Shown piece after piece: positions 1 through 8,130 of a stretch of 10,636 bases of DNA. This DNA comes from Alphaproteobacteria bacterium (GTDB lineage Bacteria; Pseudomonadota; Alphaproteobacteria; RF32; CAG-239). Under the pieces are notes generated by a model. That model searched no databases, had not been told where the DNA came from, and worked only from the letters and a program-made list of their open reading frames with translations. The stretch covers positions 1 to 10,636 of the forward strand of contig JAFVBT010000041.1 in assembly GCA_017479785.1 (NCBI GenBank). The letters run 5' to 3'. A program made the translations under genes and the position numbers. Position 1 is the first letter of the stretch. Every line of letters begins with the position of its first letter.

Positions 1-1
1 A

Positions 2-3000
2 TGTATTGCTGCAAAAAATCACGATTCTTATACTTATAATTCTTTTCGGGCAGCGGGAGCAAATCCGCGCCATCCGTGCACGCAAAATATTCCGGATTAT
101 CAAAGATTTGTTGAATCTTCCCGTGCCGTTCCGGTAACGGCGGCGCCGCGTGAGGCATATAGTGAAATCGGGCGTGAATCATACAGTATTTCGCCGAGAG
201 TTTGGTGGATTTTAGGCGGTGTGGCTCTTATCGGCGGCATTACCGCACTTATTTTAAGCCACAACAGCGGTGGAAAAAGTAAGCATCACGGATCGGACGA
301 TGATGACAAACATCAGGAAGACTATCATAGCTTAGGTGCAATTGCGGCCACGGAAGGTAAAACTTTATACAAAACATCATCATCGGAACTTAACAATAAA
401 AAAGTTACGGTTGCAAATAATAAAATTACGAGAGAACAGGCAAATAATATTGATCTGACAACGGATGTTTTGAATACCACAGATTATTTATTTCAAGGAT
501 TTTTAGCGCAAAAAGGCGGAACTTATACCAATAAAGCAACCGGAGTTATAGAACTCGGCACGGCAACAATCGGTATGACGGCATTGAAAGAATCTGAGAT
601 TATCAACAATGGTTATATTAAAGCAGATTCTTTTAATGCGACCGTTGCAATGGTTGCCAGTGAAGGATCTACGGCTATCAATAATGCATACGGTATAATA
701 GACAACGAAAGCACGCTCGGTATAGATTTAAATTTCAAAGGTGACAGCATTACCCAAACAGTTGTCGGCATGTATGCGGATACAAACTCAAAGCTGATAA
801 ACAATGGTGATATTAGAGGTACGGCAACAAAATCTATTGCCGAAACAGCAAATTCCGGTACCGATGAAAACGGGTTGGTCGGTATTTTGGATGAGTTGAT
901 AGGCAGTGCAACAGCATCTGCAACAACCGCCATCAAAGGTCGGCTTATCGGTATGGAAGCCATGATATTAAATACGGGTTCCGATGTCAGGGATAACAGA
1001 ATAATTTTAACCAACACCAAGGGCGGATATATAAAATTAAGTGCCGGTGACAGCGGTAGCACTTCCTCAACCATTAACTTAATGACTGTCGGTATGGGCA
1101 GCTTTTTGGATATGGATTTTTTGGATGGTTCTAAGAATATAAATCGTGCGGAATCGGTTATTTTAACTAACGAAGGTCAAATAGATATTACCTACACAGG
1201 TCGGTATGAAGCCGCTAGTGATGCTCCTTTGCGTAAAGGTACGGGCGGAGCCGTCGGTATGCGCGCCGAAGCCAATACCACGGCAACTAACGAAAAAGAT
1301 GCTACTATAAATATTACATTGACGGATAATTTCAGTAGTGCCCAAGGCAATGCCGGTACCAATGACAATACCGGCGTAGATACTGCAGCCGGCATGCAGT
1401 CTTTGCACGGTGCTAGCATGATTAACAACGGAACGATAAAGATTTTAACAAATTCAAAGAATCCGGTTGTTAATTACGGTATGCTGGCGGCTGAAGGTTC
1501 GGGTAAAGTTTCAGGTTTATATACAAGCACAAAACAGGTTTTAGACAATAACGGTGCGATATATATAGAAGCCAGTAACAGTTACGGTATGGCCTCTTAT
1601 AACGGCGGCACGCTGAATAATAATAAAGGTGCTGTAATTGTAGTGGGAAAAGATATGAGCAATTCGGCTGCCCAAAATGATGCGGACACGCAGTATACCA
1701 ACAATATCGGAATGTATGGGGCAGGCAATTCCACATCGGTTACATTGAATAATTACGGGGAAATTCATGTATATTCGCAAAAATCTGCTGCAATGAGAAA
1801 TGATTTTTCCGGTGCGCAGGAAATTCGCAATGAAAATAAAATCCATCTTCACTTCAGTGCCACCGATTCCGTTGTATTTGCCGGATATTACAGTCGTTTG
1901 GTTAATAATGGTACCATAATATATGATTTATCAGAACCAGGAAATCCTTCGGAAATCGGGTCAGCGGAAGACCCGTTTGAAAACTATTCAACCAAACCGT
2001 CTTCCGGCGGTTCGGAACGTAAATCTGTTATGACAACCAAAAGTTTGGGCGAAAGTTCTTCATCAACAACGGAAGCTTTATATAACAATCAAGGAAAAAC
2101 AATAACGATGAACGGTTCGTCATATACTTCTGTTATGTCGGTGGAAACAATGCGTGGCTATGCCATTAACGATGGTACCATTAAATTGGAACAAAACCAA
2201 TTTGGAACCGAAGGCAACGGTATCGGTATGTATGCGGACAGCAGCACGATTTCTGCCGCTTACTTACAAAATTTGGGATTGATTGAAACCAATTTTTATA
2301 TGTCTGCCGCAATGGCCAGTGAATCAACTCAAAACGCTGCCGTTATTAATGACGGCATAATTACGACTCAGCATGAATATTCAATGGGTATGTATGCCAA
2401 CGGTAAAAGTTTATTAACGAATAACAAAGAGATTAAGATTAATGCTTCCAACAGTGTGGCTATATATACAACAGACGCCGGTTCTTCCAGTATTACAAAC
2501 AGTAAAACCGGCACAATAAACATAGGTGGGCAGAGTAACGTGTTGGGCAATACCTATGGCTTATTTTCAAAAGGTGATTCGGCCATTACAAGTAATTACG
2601 GCACGATTGATATTTACGGTAATAACAGCACGGCAATCAAAACAATGGGCGACGAAGCCGTTATTATAAACGATAATAAAATTTCCGGTGTTTATACCAA
2701 AGGTATTGAAGCTTCCGGCGATAAAACCAGAATAGAGAATTTAAGAGGAAATGACAGCGAATATGGTCAGATTCTCGGTGCATTACAATATGGTATTTAT
2801 ACAACCGGTGCAGAAACAACGATAAACAATGTCGGCGATATAGGAGAGCCGGAAGACGGACCGTCAACAGGTATTTATACAGAGGGAGAAAAGACAAACG
2901 TAACGAATACGGCAGATGGCAGAATTTATGCGACCAATACGGGTATTTATACCACAGGAGAAAATACAGGTGTAAACAATGCCGGTATTATCGGTTCGGA

Positions 3001-5176
3001 AACAGCCGGTCCTGTTTATGGTATTTATGCCGAAAAACAAGGTGCAAATTTGAGCAATACCGGCACAATTTATGCTTCCAACACAGGTATGTATGCCGAA
3101 GAACAAAATTCTACTATGGTAAATTCCGGTTTTATCGGCTCGGCAAATTACAGACCGGTATACGGAATGTATGCCGATAAGCAAAATGCGGATATTACCA
3201 ACAACAGCACAATTTACGCTTCCAATACGGGTATGTATGCACTGGAAGCCAATGCAACAATAACAAACTCCGGAGCCATCGGCGCTGAAAACAGTCGGCC
3301 GATTTACGGTATTCGTGCTGATAAACAAGGTGCGGATATAACCAGCACTAATACAATCTATGCTTCCAGGGTGGGTATTTATGCACCGGAAGCCAATGCC
3401 ACGATAACAAACTCCGGTCAAATCGGTTCTGCAGACCACAGACCGACATACGGTATTCGTGCCGAAGGAACCGGTGCAACCATCGTTAACAACAGTCAGA
3501 TTTATGCTTCCGATACAGGTATTTACGTGTATGCCGGCTCATCCGGTCAGACAAGGGTAGAAAATAACGGTACTATAAATTCAAATTCTTATGGAATTTA
3601 TGCCGATGTTGAAAGTTCAAATGCAAAATTAAGTATTGCGAACAACGGGACAATCATTAAAACAGGTGCCGAGAAAGGCATTATTTATCTTAACCATTTG
3701 TATGAAAAACCGGATCCCGTACCTGAAGATTTTGAAAAAGACATAAAGGTTGATCCGGTTGGTGAAAACGTAACGCATCAGGATGAATATGAAGTACCTC
3801 AGACAACAACAAGCTCGGCGCTTTTTGCTTTGTCATCACGCCGTGTCAATATGGTAAACACCGGCTTAATGAGCACAGTGTCGGCTTTTGATTTTGATGA
3901 TGCGGAAGTTGCATATATCGTCGGGCCGAACGGCACATATCAGGCACCGAGTTTAAGCGGTACGGTTTTGGCATCTGCCGCTATCGTTCAAGATGGATTT
4001 GATGATGTTTATACCAATGCCGATTCATTTGTCGGTGAGGATGAGGGTATTCGTGTGGTATCCGCATCATATATGTATGACGCAAATACGGCTCAAAATG
4101 CAAACGGTAATACTGATATCGTGTTGACGCGTAAACCGTTCGCGGAATTAACGAATAACGCATCATTGGCAGCATTTCTTGAGAGAAACTATCAAAATGA
4201 AAATAATGATGCACTATATCAAAACCTAAAAGTGGCCGCTGAAGAAAATTCTTTTGCCGAAGCCTTAAACGAGTATTTCGGATTGGACACGATACCGAAT
4301 TTTGCCAAACAAAATTTAGATGCCGAGCGCATATTGAACTCGGAAATTAATGATGACTTATTACAAGAGACTGGAGAGGAAAATCGCCATATGGCAAAAG
4401 TAGCAATCTATAAAAACGATGTTGACGGTAAAGGCGGAGTAACCGGTTATAAAGATACGATTATTTCCGCTTACGGTATCAGAGATACGCGGATAAATAA
4501 CAACTGGCGTGCCGGTTTCGGACTATCGGTTATTCGTGATGATACAAAATATGATAACCACGCGAAACGCTATAATAATGTTTTGGAAATTATGGCACCG
4601 GTAACATTTCAAAAAGAAAATTTAAGTGCCTTAATTAAGCCGAAAGCAGGCTTCGGGCGCGGTCATTATCGTCGTCCGACGGAAGATGATGTTTATAAAG
4701 CCGATACCAAAGAATATTATTACGGGGCGGACACTGCTGCCAAATATACGGCAGATTTTGATATTGTTACGCTTGAACCGAATGTCGGATTTTCTATTAC
4801 CGGTATGTATTCTGAAAGTATGCATGAAAAAACCGGCGGTCTGAAAGTTAAGAACAAGAATATTGTATCGGCACTGTCATCGGTTGGTGTGGATATCGGT
4901 AAAGCATTTGAAATAACCAGTAACCAGTCGGTATCTTTGGGCGCCGGCGGCAAATATTATCACGAATTCGGCAATAAGTATTCCGATAAAGCATTTGTTT
5001 CCGGTATGGATGGTTTTTATAAAGTGAAGAGTAATCGTTTCAATCGTAATTTCGGCTTAATGAGCCTAAAGGCCGGATACAATTACAACGGATTTACCGT
5101 CCAAGCATCGGCAAATGTGCCGGTTGAGACAAAGCATAATACCTATTATATGCTGAATTTGGGATATAAGTTCTAA
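2..5176 (+). CDS. Type V (classical) autotransporter with beta-helix passenger, 5' end outside window
   Basis: This is a surface protein that should carry its own outer-membrane translocation barrel. The frame has no stop from base 2 to the TAA at 5174-5176 (1,724 visible residues), so the start lies upstream of the window; the GTG at 221 falls inside a hydrophobic helix and is not a credible start. Visible order: residues 1-66 with two Cys (1 and 26); a Gly-rich hydrophobic helix at 67-86; a His/Asp linker; then a long Asn/Thr/Ser/Gly-rich passenger with recurring I-x-N-N-G-x-I rungs, typical of parallel beta-helix passengers; a short helical stretch near 4180-4380; and a C-terminal barrel from about 4391. 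The last residues alternate in beta-strand fashion and end Y-K-F, the terminal Phe recognised by the BAM machinery. An adhesin role is the usual one for this architecture but is inferred. No protease or esterase catalytic motif was seen in the passenger. Confidence 0.93.
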   Translation, partial: CIAAKNHDSYTYNSFRAAGANPRHPCTQNIPDYQRFVESSRAVPVTAAPREAYSEIGRESYSISPRVWWILGGVALIGGITALILSHNSGGKSKHHGSDDDDKHQEDYHSLGAIAATEGKTLYKTSSSELNNKKVTVANNKITREQANNIDLTTDVLNTTDYLFQGFLAQKGGTYTNKATGVIELGTATIGMTALKESEIINNGYIKADSFNATVAMVASEGSTAINNAYGIIDNESTLGIDLNFKGDSITQTVVGMYADTNSKLINNGDIRGTATKSIAETANSGTDENGLVGILDELIGSATASATTAIKGRLIGMEAMILNTGSDVRDNRIILTNTKGGYIKLSAGDSGSTSSTINLMTVGMGSFLDMDFLDGSKNINRAESVILTNEGQIDITYTGRYEAASDAPLRKGTGGAVGMRAEANTTATNEKDATINITLTDNFSSAQGNAGTNDNTGVDTAAGMQSLHGASMINNGTIKILTNSKNPVVNYGMLAAEGSGKVSGLYTSTKQVLDNNGAIYIEASNSYGMASYNGGTLNNNKGAVIVVGKDMSNSAAQNDADTQYTNNIGMYGAGNSTSVTLNNYGEIHVYSQKSAAMRNDFSGAQEIRNENKIHLHFSATDSVVFAGYYSRLVNNGTIIYDLSEPGNPSEIGSAEDPFENYSTKPSSGGSERKSVMTTKSLGESSSSTTEALYNNQGKTITMNGSSYTSVMSVETMRGYAINDGTIKLEQNQFGTEGNGIGMYADSSTISAAYLQNLGLIETNFYMSAAMASESTQNAAVINDGIITTQHEYSMGMYANGKSLLTNNKEIKINASNSVAIYTTDAGSSSITNSKTGTINIGGQSNVLGNTYGLFSKGDSAITSNYGTIDIYGNNSTAIKTMGDEAVIINDNKISGVYTKGIEASGDKTRIENLRGNDSEYGQILGALQYGIYTTGAETTINNVGDIGEPEDGPSTGIYTEGEKTNVTNTADGRIYATNTGIYTTGENTGVNNAGIIGSETAGPVYGIYAEKQGANLSNTGTIYASNTGMYAEEQNSTMVNSGFIGSANYRPVYGMYADKQNADITNNSTIYASNTGMYALEANATITNSGAIGAENSRPIYGIRADKQGADITSTNTIYASRVGIYAPEANATITNSGQIGSADHRPTYGIRAEGTGATIVNNSQIYASDTGIYVYAGSSGQTRVENNGTINSNSYGIYADVESSNAKLSIANNGTIIKTGAEKGIIYLNHLYEKPDPVPEDFEKDIKVDPVGENVTHQDEYEVPQTTTSSALFALSSRRVNMVNTGLMSTVSAFDFDDAEVAYIVGPNGTYQAPSLSGTVLASAAIVQDGFDDVYTNADSFVGEDEGIRVVSASYMYDANTAQNANGNTDIVLTRKPFAELTNNASLAAFLERNYQNENNDALYQNLKVAAEENSFAEALNEYFGLDTIPNFAKQNLDAERILNSEINDDLLQETGEENRHMAKVAIYKNDVDGKGGVTGYKDTIISAYGIRDTRINNNWRAGFGLSVIRDDTKYDNHAKRYNNVLEIMAPVTFQKENLSALIKPKAGFGRGHYRRPTEDDVYKADTKEYYYGADTAAKYTADFDIVTLEPNVGFSITGMYSESMHEKTGGLKVKNKNIVSALSSVGVDIGKAFEITSNQSVSLGAGGKYYHEFGNKYSDKAFVSGMDGFYKVKSNRFNRNFGLMSLKAGYNYNGFTVQASANVPVETKHNTYYMLNLGYKF
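200..259 (+). other. Gly-rich hydrophobic helix near the visible N-terminus of the autotransporter
   Basis: Codons 67-86 encode about 20 uncharged residues beginning V-W-W and containing G-G-V-A and G-G-I-T-A, long enough to span a membrane. They are preceded by Arg (P-R-V-W-W) and followed by a soluble Ser/Gly/His/Asp linker. At least 66 residues precede it, so it is either a second hydrophobic segment after a normal signal peptide outside the window, or part of an unusually extended signal region. Which one cannot be decided from this window. Confidence 0.7.
2795..3520 (+). repeat. Tandem 144-nt coding repeats in the passenger (alternating 22- and 26-residue rungs)
   Basis: The passenger here alternates a 26-residue unit (boundaries 2795, 2945, 3089, 3233, 3377) with a 22-residue unit (3023, 3167, 3311, 3455; the first one, at 2873, has 24 residues). 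The 22-residue units share the ending I-Y-A-S-N-T-G or a close variant; the 26-residue units share N-x-G-x-I-G-S followed by R-P-x-Y-G or a close variant. The pair gives an exact 144-nt period over most of the block. DNA similarity is high in places: the 29-nt stretches at 3245-3273 and 3389-3417 differ at only two bases. A shorter, looser rung follows to about 3595. This looks like intragenic duplication of beta-helix coils that lengthens the surface stalk. Confidence 0.88.
4391..5173 (+). other. Autotransporter beta-barrel (translocator) domain
   Basis: About 261 residues, from M-A-K-V-A to the terminal Phe, match the size and pattern of a 12-stranded autotransporter barrel: alternating hydrophobic and polar residues in strands of about 10, with Gly and aromatic residues at strand ends (for example W-R-A-G-F-G and L-G-A-G-G-K-Y-Y). 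The final strand, Y-Y-M-L-N-L-G-Y-K-F, has the C-terminal outer-membrane protein signature. It would sit in the outer membrane and export the passenger. Exact strand boundaries would need a barrel predictor. Confidence 0.87.
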
Positions 5177-5178
5177 GA

Positions 5179-5790
5179 TTATACCAGATGTTCGGAAGTT
5201 AAAAAGTCGTAGATTTCCTGCGCCATAATCCGGTGCCCTTCGGTATTCGGGTGCGTCGCGTCTTTGTATAGATTTTCTAAATCTCGTTTAATCCAGTTTT
5301 GGTAGCGTGCAAAGAAAGCAATTTGATGTTCGGCGCAAATGTTCTTGATAATTTTGTTATAACGTTCAACATCGGTGTTGCGGCGTACAAGATTTGCTTC
5401 TATTGAATATTTTCCCTCTACAACCGGAATTAAATCCGTTACAATAATCTTTGCGTTTGTCTTTTGTAAAATATTCAAAAGTTTATTCCAATACATTATG
5501 CGTGCGCCTTCAGAAAAATCAAGTTGCAGATCGCTGTTTTTACGGCGGCGCAAATCATTGATACCGACACTGACAATAATTAAATCAAAATTCCTCAAAG
5601 CTGTTTCACAAGCGGCGCGATTGGTTGCATCGGCAATATTGTCGCCTTCTTCGGCCATATTATTAAACAGGTAAAAATCACGATGTTCGGCAAGCAGTAA
5701 TTGCCCTAATCTGGCAACCCAGCCTAAATTTTCTTCATCAAAGTAGCCGTGAGCAATGGAATCACCTATAATTCCAATGTGTTTTAACAT
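5179..5790 (-). CDS. SGNH/GDSL-family hydrolase (esterase/lipase-like), cytoplasmic
   Basis: A 203-residue protein with all four SGNH blocks: block I G-D-S-I with nucleophile Ser11; block II N-M-A-E-E-G with oxyanion Gly49; block III G-I-N-D with Asn78; block V D-A-T-H with catalytic Asp177 and His180. Length is typical of single-domain SGNH hydrolases (thioesterase I, arylesterase, lysophospholipase and carbohydrate esterase types); the exact substrate cannot be read from sequence. There is no signal peptide or lipobox, so the enzyme is probably cytoplasmic, unlike periplasmic TesA. The ATG at 5790 is chosen because an AGGAG site lies 7 nt upstream and the fold begins at once (K-H-I-G-I-I-G-D-S); an upstream in-frame ATG at 5856 would add 22 residues inside trkA with no homology. 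It is the last gene of the operon, 10 nt after trkA, and ends 2 nt from the convergent autotransporter. Confidence 0.93.
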   Translation of the reverse strand: MLKHIGIIGDSIAHGYFDEENLGWVARLGQLLLAEHRDFYLFNNMAEEGDNIADATNRAACETALRNFDLIIVSVGINDLRRRKNSDLQLDFSEGARIMYWNKLLNILQKTNAKIIVTDLIPVVEGKYSIEANLVRRNTDVERYNKIIKNICAEHQIAFFARYQNWIKRDLENLYKDATHPNTEGHRIMAQEIYDFLTSEHLV

Positions 5791-5797
5791 TTTTATT

Positions 5798-5802
5798 CTC
5801 CT
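5798..5802 (-). promoter_or_regulatory. Ribosome binding site of the SGNH hydrolase gene
   Basis: AGGAG on the minus strand, 7 nt before the ATG at 5790. It overlaps the TAG stop of trkA (5801-5803), so ribosomes finishing trkA sit on this site. This fixes the start codon and indicates translational coupling. Confidence 0.8.
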
Positions 5803-7171
5803 ATAAATAAAAGATGTTTTCAATGCGCCGAATGTCATTCGGTGCCACAAAAACAATGATTTTATCGTGCGGCTTCAGTTGATAGGAGGCAACGTCAAAC
5901 ACTAATTTATCATTACCGCATACCACCATAACCGAACTGTCTTTCGGAATATTTAAATCTTTAACTTTGTGACCGATATTAACACTGTCATCATTTAAAT
6001 TTATTTCCCAGATTTCACCGGTATCAATACCTAAAGAATAAGCTTCATAAATTCGGGCTTTGCGCAAGTGGCGTAACAGTGCGGAAACCGTTATAACCGC
6101 TCGGTCAATGATGACGTTGTTTTTGATATTAAGCGCCATAATATTATAATCTTTGGAATTTACCAGAGAAAAGGCTTGAGTGTCTTTGTTTTTGGAAGCT
6201 AAAAGAGAAATCAGTAAATTATCTTTATCTTTTTCGGTGACGGCAATACTGGCATCTGCGGTGGCAAATCCCGCATCTTGTAAAATGACATCGCTCATAA
6301 TATCACCGGAAATTACAGCCGTTGTGCGAAGTTTTTCAGCCATTTTGGCCGCGGTTTGCGCATCTTGTTCAATAATGCGACAACTATCGGCACTGTCGTT
6401 TTGTTCTATCTGCGAAGCCAAGTAATATGAGGCCGGGTTTGCACCGAAAATCACTATTTTTTCATACGGATTGTGGTCAACACCGAAAAGCCGTAATACA
6501 TCAAGGTTCATTTCTGTTTTGCAACAAACATAAATCATATCGTTGCGCTGTAAATAAATATCTTCTTCTTGTTTTGGGATAATTCTGCGTCCGCCGCGAA
6601 TAATCAATACAATATCAGCGTCAAGTTCGGATAACTTTTGATTAATGTGCTTAAGTGAAAATTTCATAAAAGGTATATCCGTATCTAAGTGACGGAAAGC
6701 AAAAATATTAACCGCGCCGTTTAAAAACGGATAGACGGCGGTTGTTCCCGGAAATTTCAATAAATTTTCCATAAATTTGCCGATTTCAACATCAGGCGTA
6801 ATCACTAAGTCTATCGGCAAACTTTTTTCATTATACAGGGTGTTCCACAAAGGATTTAAAAAATATTCGGAATCAACACGGGCAATTTTGAGCGGCACAT
6901 TAAACAAAGTATATGCCACTTGGCAAGCAACCATATTAATTTCATCGTTTTCGGTAACGGCAATCAGCATATCCATGTGGTGCATACCGATGTTCTCCTG
7001 AATATCCGGATGCGATATGGAACCCAATACCGGCTGAATGTCGTATTCTTTGGCAATTTCATCAAGTCTGGCGGCATCTTCGTCCACAACAACAATATCG
7101 TTGTTTCCCATACTTAAATAACCGACAATACTTTTCCCGACATTTGATGCGCCGCCGACAACAATTTTCAT
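5801..7171 (-). CDS. trkA: Trk system K+ uptake regulatory protein TrkA (two RCK repeats)
   Basis: A 456-residue protein, close to the roughly 458 residues of E. coli TrkA, with the expected duplicated layout: RCK_N at about 1-125, RCK_C at about 130-220, a second RCK_N at about 235-360 and a second RCK_C at about 375-456. TrkA is a peripheral cytoplasmic protein that binds nucleotide and gates the TrkH/TrkG potassium channel. Family motifs seen are V-V-D-E-D at the end of strand 2 (Asp30, the acid that favours NAD(H)), S-H-P-D, and A-V-T-E-N-D-E-I-N-M-V-A-C-Q-V-A. Both glycine motifs are degenerate: G-A-S-N-V-G at 7-12 instead of G-x-G-x-x-G, and G-A-N-P-A-S at 243-248. The ATG lies in an ATGA overlap with the dusB stop, with AAGGTG 5 nt upstream. 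No trkH or trkG is in the window. Confidence 0.94.
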   Translation of the reverse strand: MKIVVGGASNVGKSIVGYLSMGNNDIVVVDEDAARLDEIAKEYDIQPVLGSISHPDIQENIGMHHMDMLIAVTENDEINMVACQVAYTLFNVPLKIARVDSEYFLNPLWNTLYNEKSLPIDLVITPDVEIGKFMENLLKFPGTTAVYPFLNGAVNIFAFRHLDTDIPFMKFSLKHINQKLSELDADIVLIIRGGRRIIPKQEEDIYLQRNDMIYVCCKTEMNLDVLRLFGVDHNPYEKIVIFGANPASYYLASQIEQNDSADSCRIIEQDAQTAAKMAEKLRTTAVISGDIMSDVILQDAGFATADASIAVTEKDKDNLLISLLASKNKDTQAFSLVNSKDYNIMALNIKNNVIIDRAVITVSALLRHLRKARIYEAYSLGIDTGEIWEINLNDDSVNIGHKVKDLNIPKDSSVMVVCGNDKLVFDVASYQLKPHDKIIVFVAPNDIRRIENIFYL

Positions 7172-8130
7172 TCCTGCACCTTTTCAAAATATTCGTTTAT
7201 TAAATTTTCCGCCGCAGCCAATTCGCCTATTTTAGTGTATTGTTCCCTAAATTTTTTCGCTTCATATAATCCGTGTACATACCAACTGATAAACTTTCGC
7301 GAAATGGCAATACCGCCGCGTTCTCCATAATAATTTATCAATAAATGCAAATGTTTCAACAACATTTTACGGATATCCGTCGTTGTTGGTATTGTTTTGG
7401 CCTGCAGACCGCGCAAATAGCGGTCGGTACGGTCTAAAAGCCACGGATTTCCGAGAACAGCCCTTCCGATCATCACACCGTCAACACCGCTTGTTTCCAT
7501 TTTCTGCTTAGCATCTTCCGGTGAGGTAATATCACCATTTCCTATTACCGGAATTGAAACGGCCTGTTTAACCGCTGCAATAATATTCCAGTCGGCAACA
7601 CCGCTGTATCCCTGTGCCCTTGTGCGCCCGTGCACCGTGATGTATGAAGCACCGGCATCTTCGCACATTTTGGCAAAATCTATGGCATTACTGTGTGTTT
7701 CATCCCAACCTTTGCGAAACTTAACACTGACTTTAAGCGATGTTGCTTTGACTGTTGCTTTAATAATTTGCGATGCCAGATTTAAATCTTTCATCAATGC
7801 CGAGCCGGAATTATTATTGACGATTTTTTTAACCGGACAGCCCATATTTATATCAATTGAATGTGCACCGAGTTCCGTAACCAGTTGAGCCGCATCGGCA
7901 AACAATTCCGGATTGTTTCCGACCATTTGCACCGTAACCGGATAGGGCTCATCTTTTACATCGGCAATTTGATAACTTTTCGGATTTTTGCGCTGAATGG
8001 CATTAACCGCAACCATTTCCGATATCAGGTTTCCGCCGCCGCATTCGGCCAATATTGTACGAAACGGTTTATCCGTAATGCCGGCCATCGGCGCCATAAA
8101 AACGTTGCTGTCAAAATCTGAAATCTGCAT
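7168..8130 (-). CDS. dusB: tRNA-dihydrouridine synthase B (DusB/NifR3 family)
   Basis: A 320-residue FMN-dependent enzyme that uses NADPH to reduce specific uridines in the tRNA D-loop to dihydrouridine. Seen in order: the A-P-M-A-G FMN-binding start (residues 13-17), the active-site block D-I-N-M-G-C-P with catalytic Cys98, V-K-F-R-K-G-W (136-142), V-H-G-R-T-R (166-171), G-N-G-D-I (197-201) and I-G-R-A-V-L-G-N-P-W (221-230). A helical tRNA-binding C-terminal domain contains A-I-S-R-K-F-I-S-W-Y. The M-G-C-P-V-K-K variant and overall length fit DusB rather than DusA or DusC. The start overlaps the stop of the upstream coiled-coil gene (TAATG) and has only a weak Shine-Dalgarno, so translation probably depends on reinitiation. 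The end overlaps trkA by 4 nt. In many Alphaproteobacteria this gene precedes ntrBC; those genes are not here. Confidence 0.96.
   Translation of the reverse strand: MQISDFDSNVFMAPMAGITDKPFRTILAECGGGNLISEMVAVNAIQRKNPKSYQIADVKDEPYPVTVQMVGNNPELFADAAQLVTELGAHSIDINMGCPVKKIVNNNSGSALMKDLNLASQIIKATVKATSLKVSVKFRKGWDETHSNAIDFAKMCEDAGASYITVHGRTRAQGYSGVADWNIIAAVKQAVSIPVIGNGDITSPEDAKQKMETSGVDGVMIGRAVLGNPWLLDRTDRYLRGLQAKTIPTTTDIRKMLLKHLHLLINYYGERGGIAISRKFISWYVHGLYEAKKFREQYTKIGELAAAENLINEYFEKVQE

Noticed and set aside
613..1074. Antisense open frame of 153 codons opposite the passenger
   Set aside because: No ribosome binding site or recognisable domain was seen, and the sense strand carries a clear coding pattern. 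The hydrophobic translation arises from antisense reading of polar Asn/Thr codons.
2864..3439. Antisense open frame of 191 codons opposite the passenger repeats
   Set aside because: Its Cys/Ile/His/Gly-rich pseudo-repeats mirror the 144-nt repeats of the sense gene. It is an artefact of repetitive codon use in the autotransporter.
5110..5176. Terminator hairpin near the end of the autotransporter (GCATAATA...TATATGC around 5135-5155)
   Set aside because: The pairing is short, A/T-rich and bulged, lies within the coding sequence and is not followed by a T-run on the plus strand.
5791..5856. 22-residue N-terminal extension of the SGNH hydrolase
   Set aside because: It lies inside trkA, has no clear ribosome binding site, and the SGNH fold starts right after the ATG at 5790, which has AGGAG upstream.
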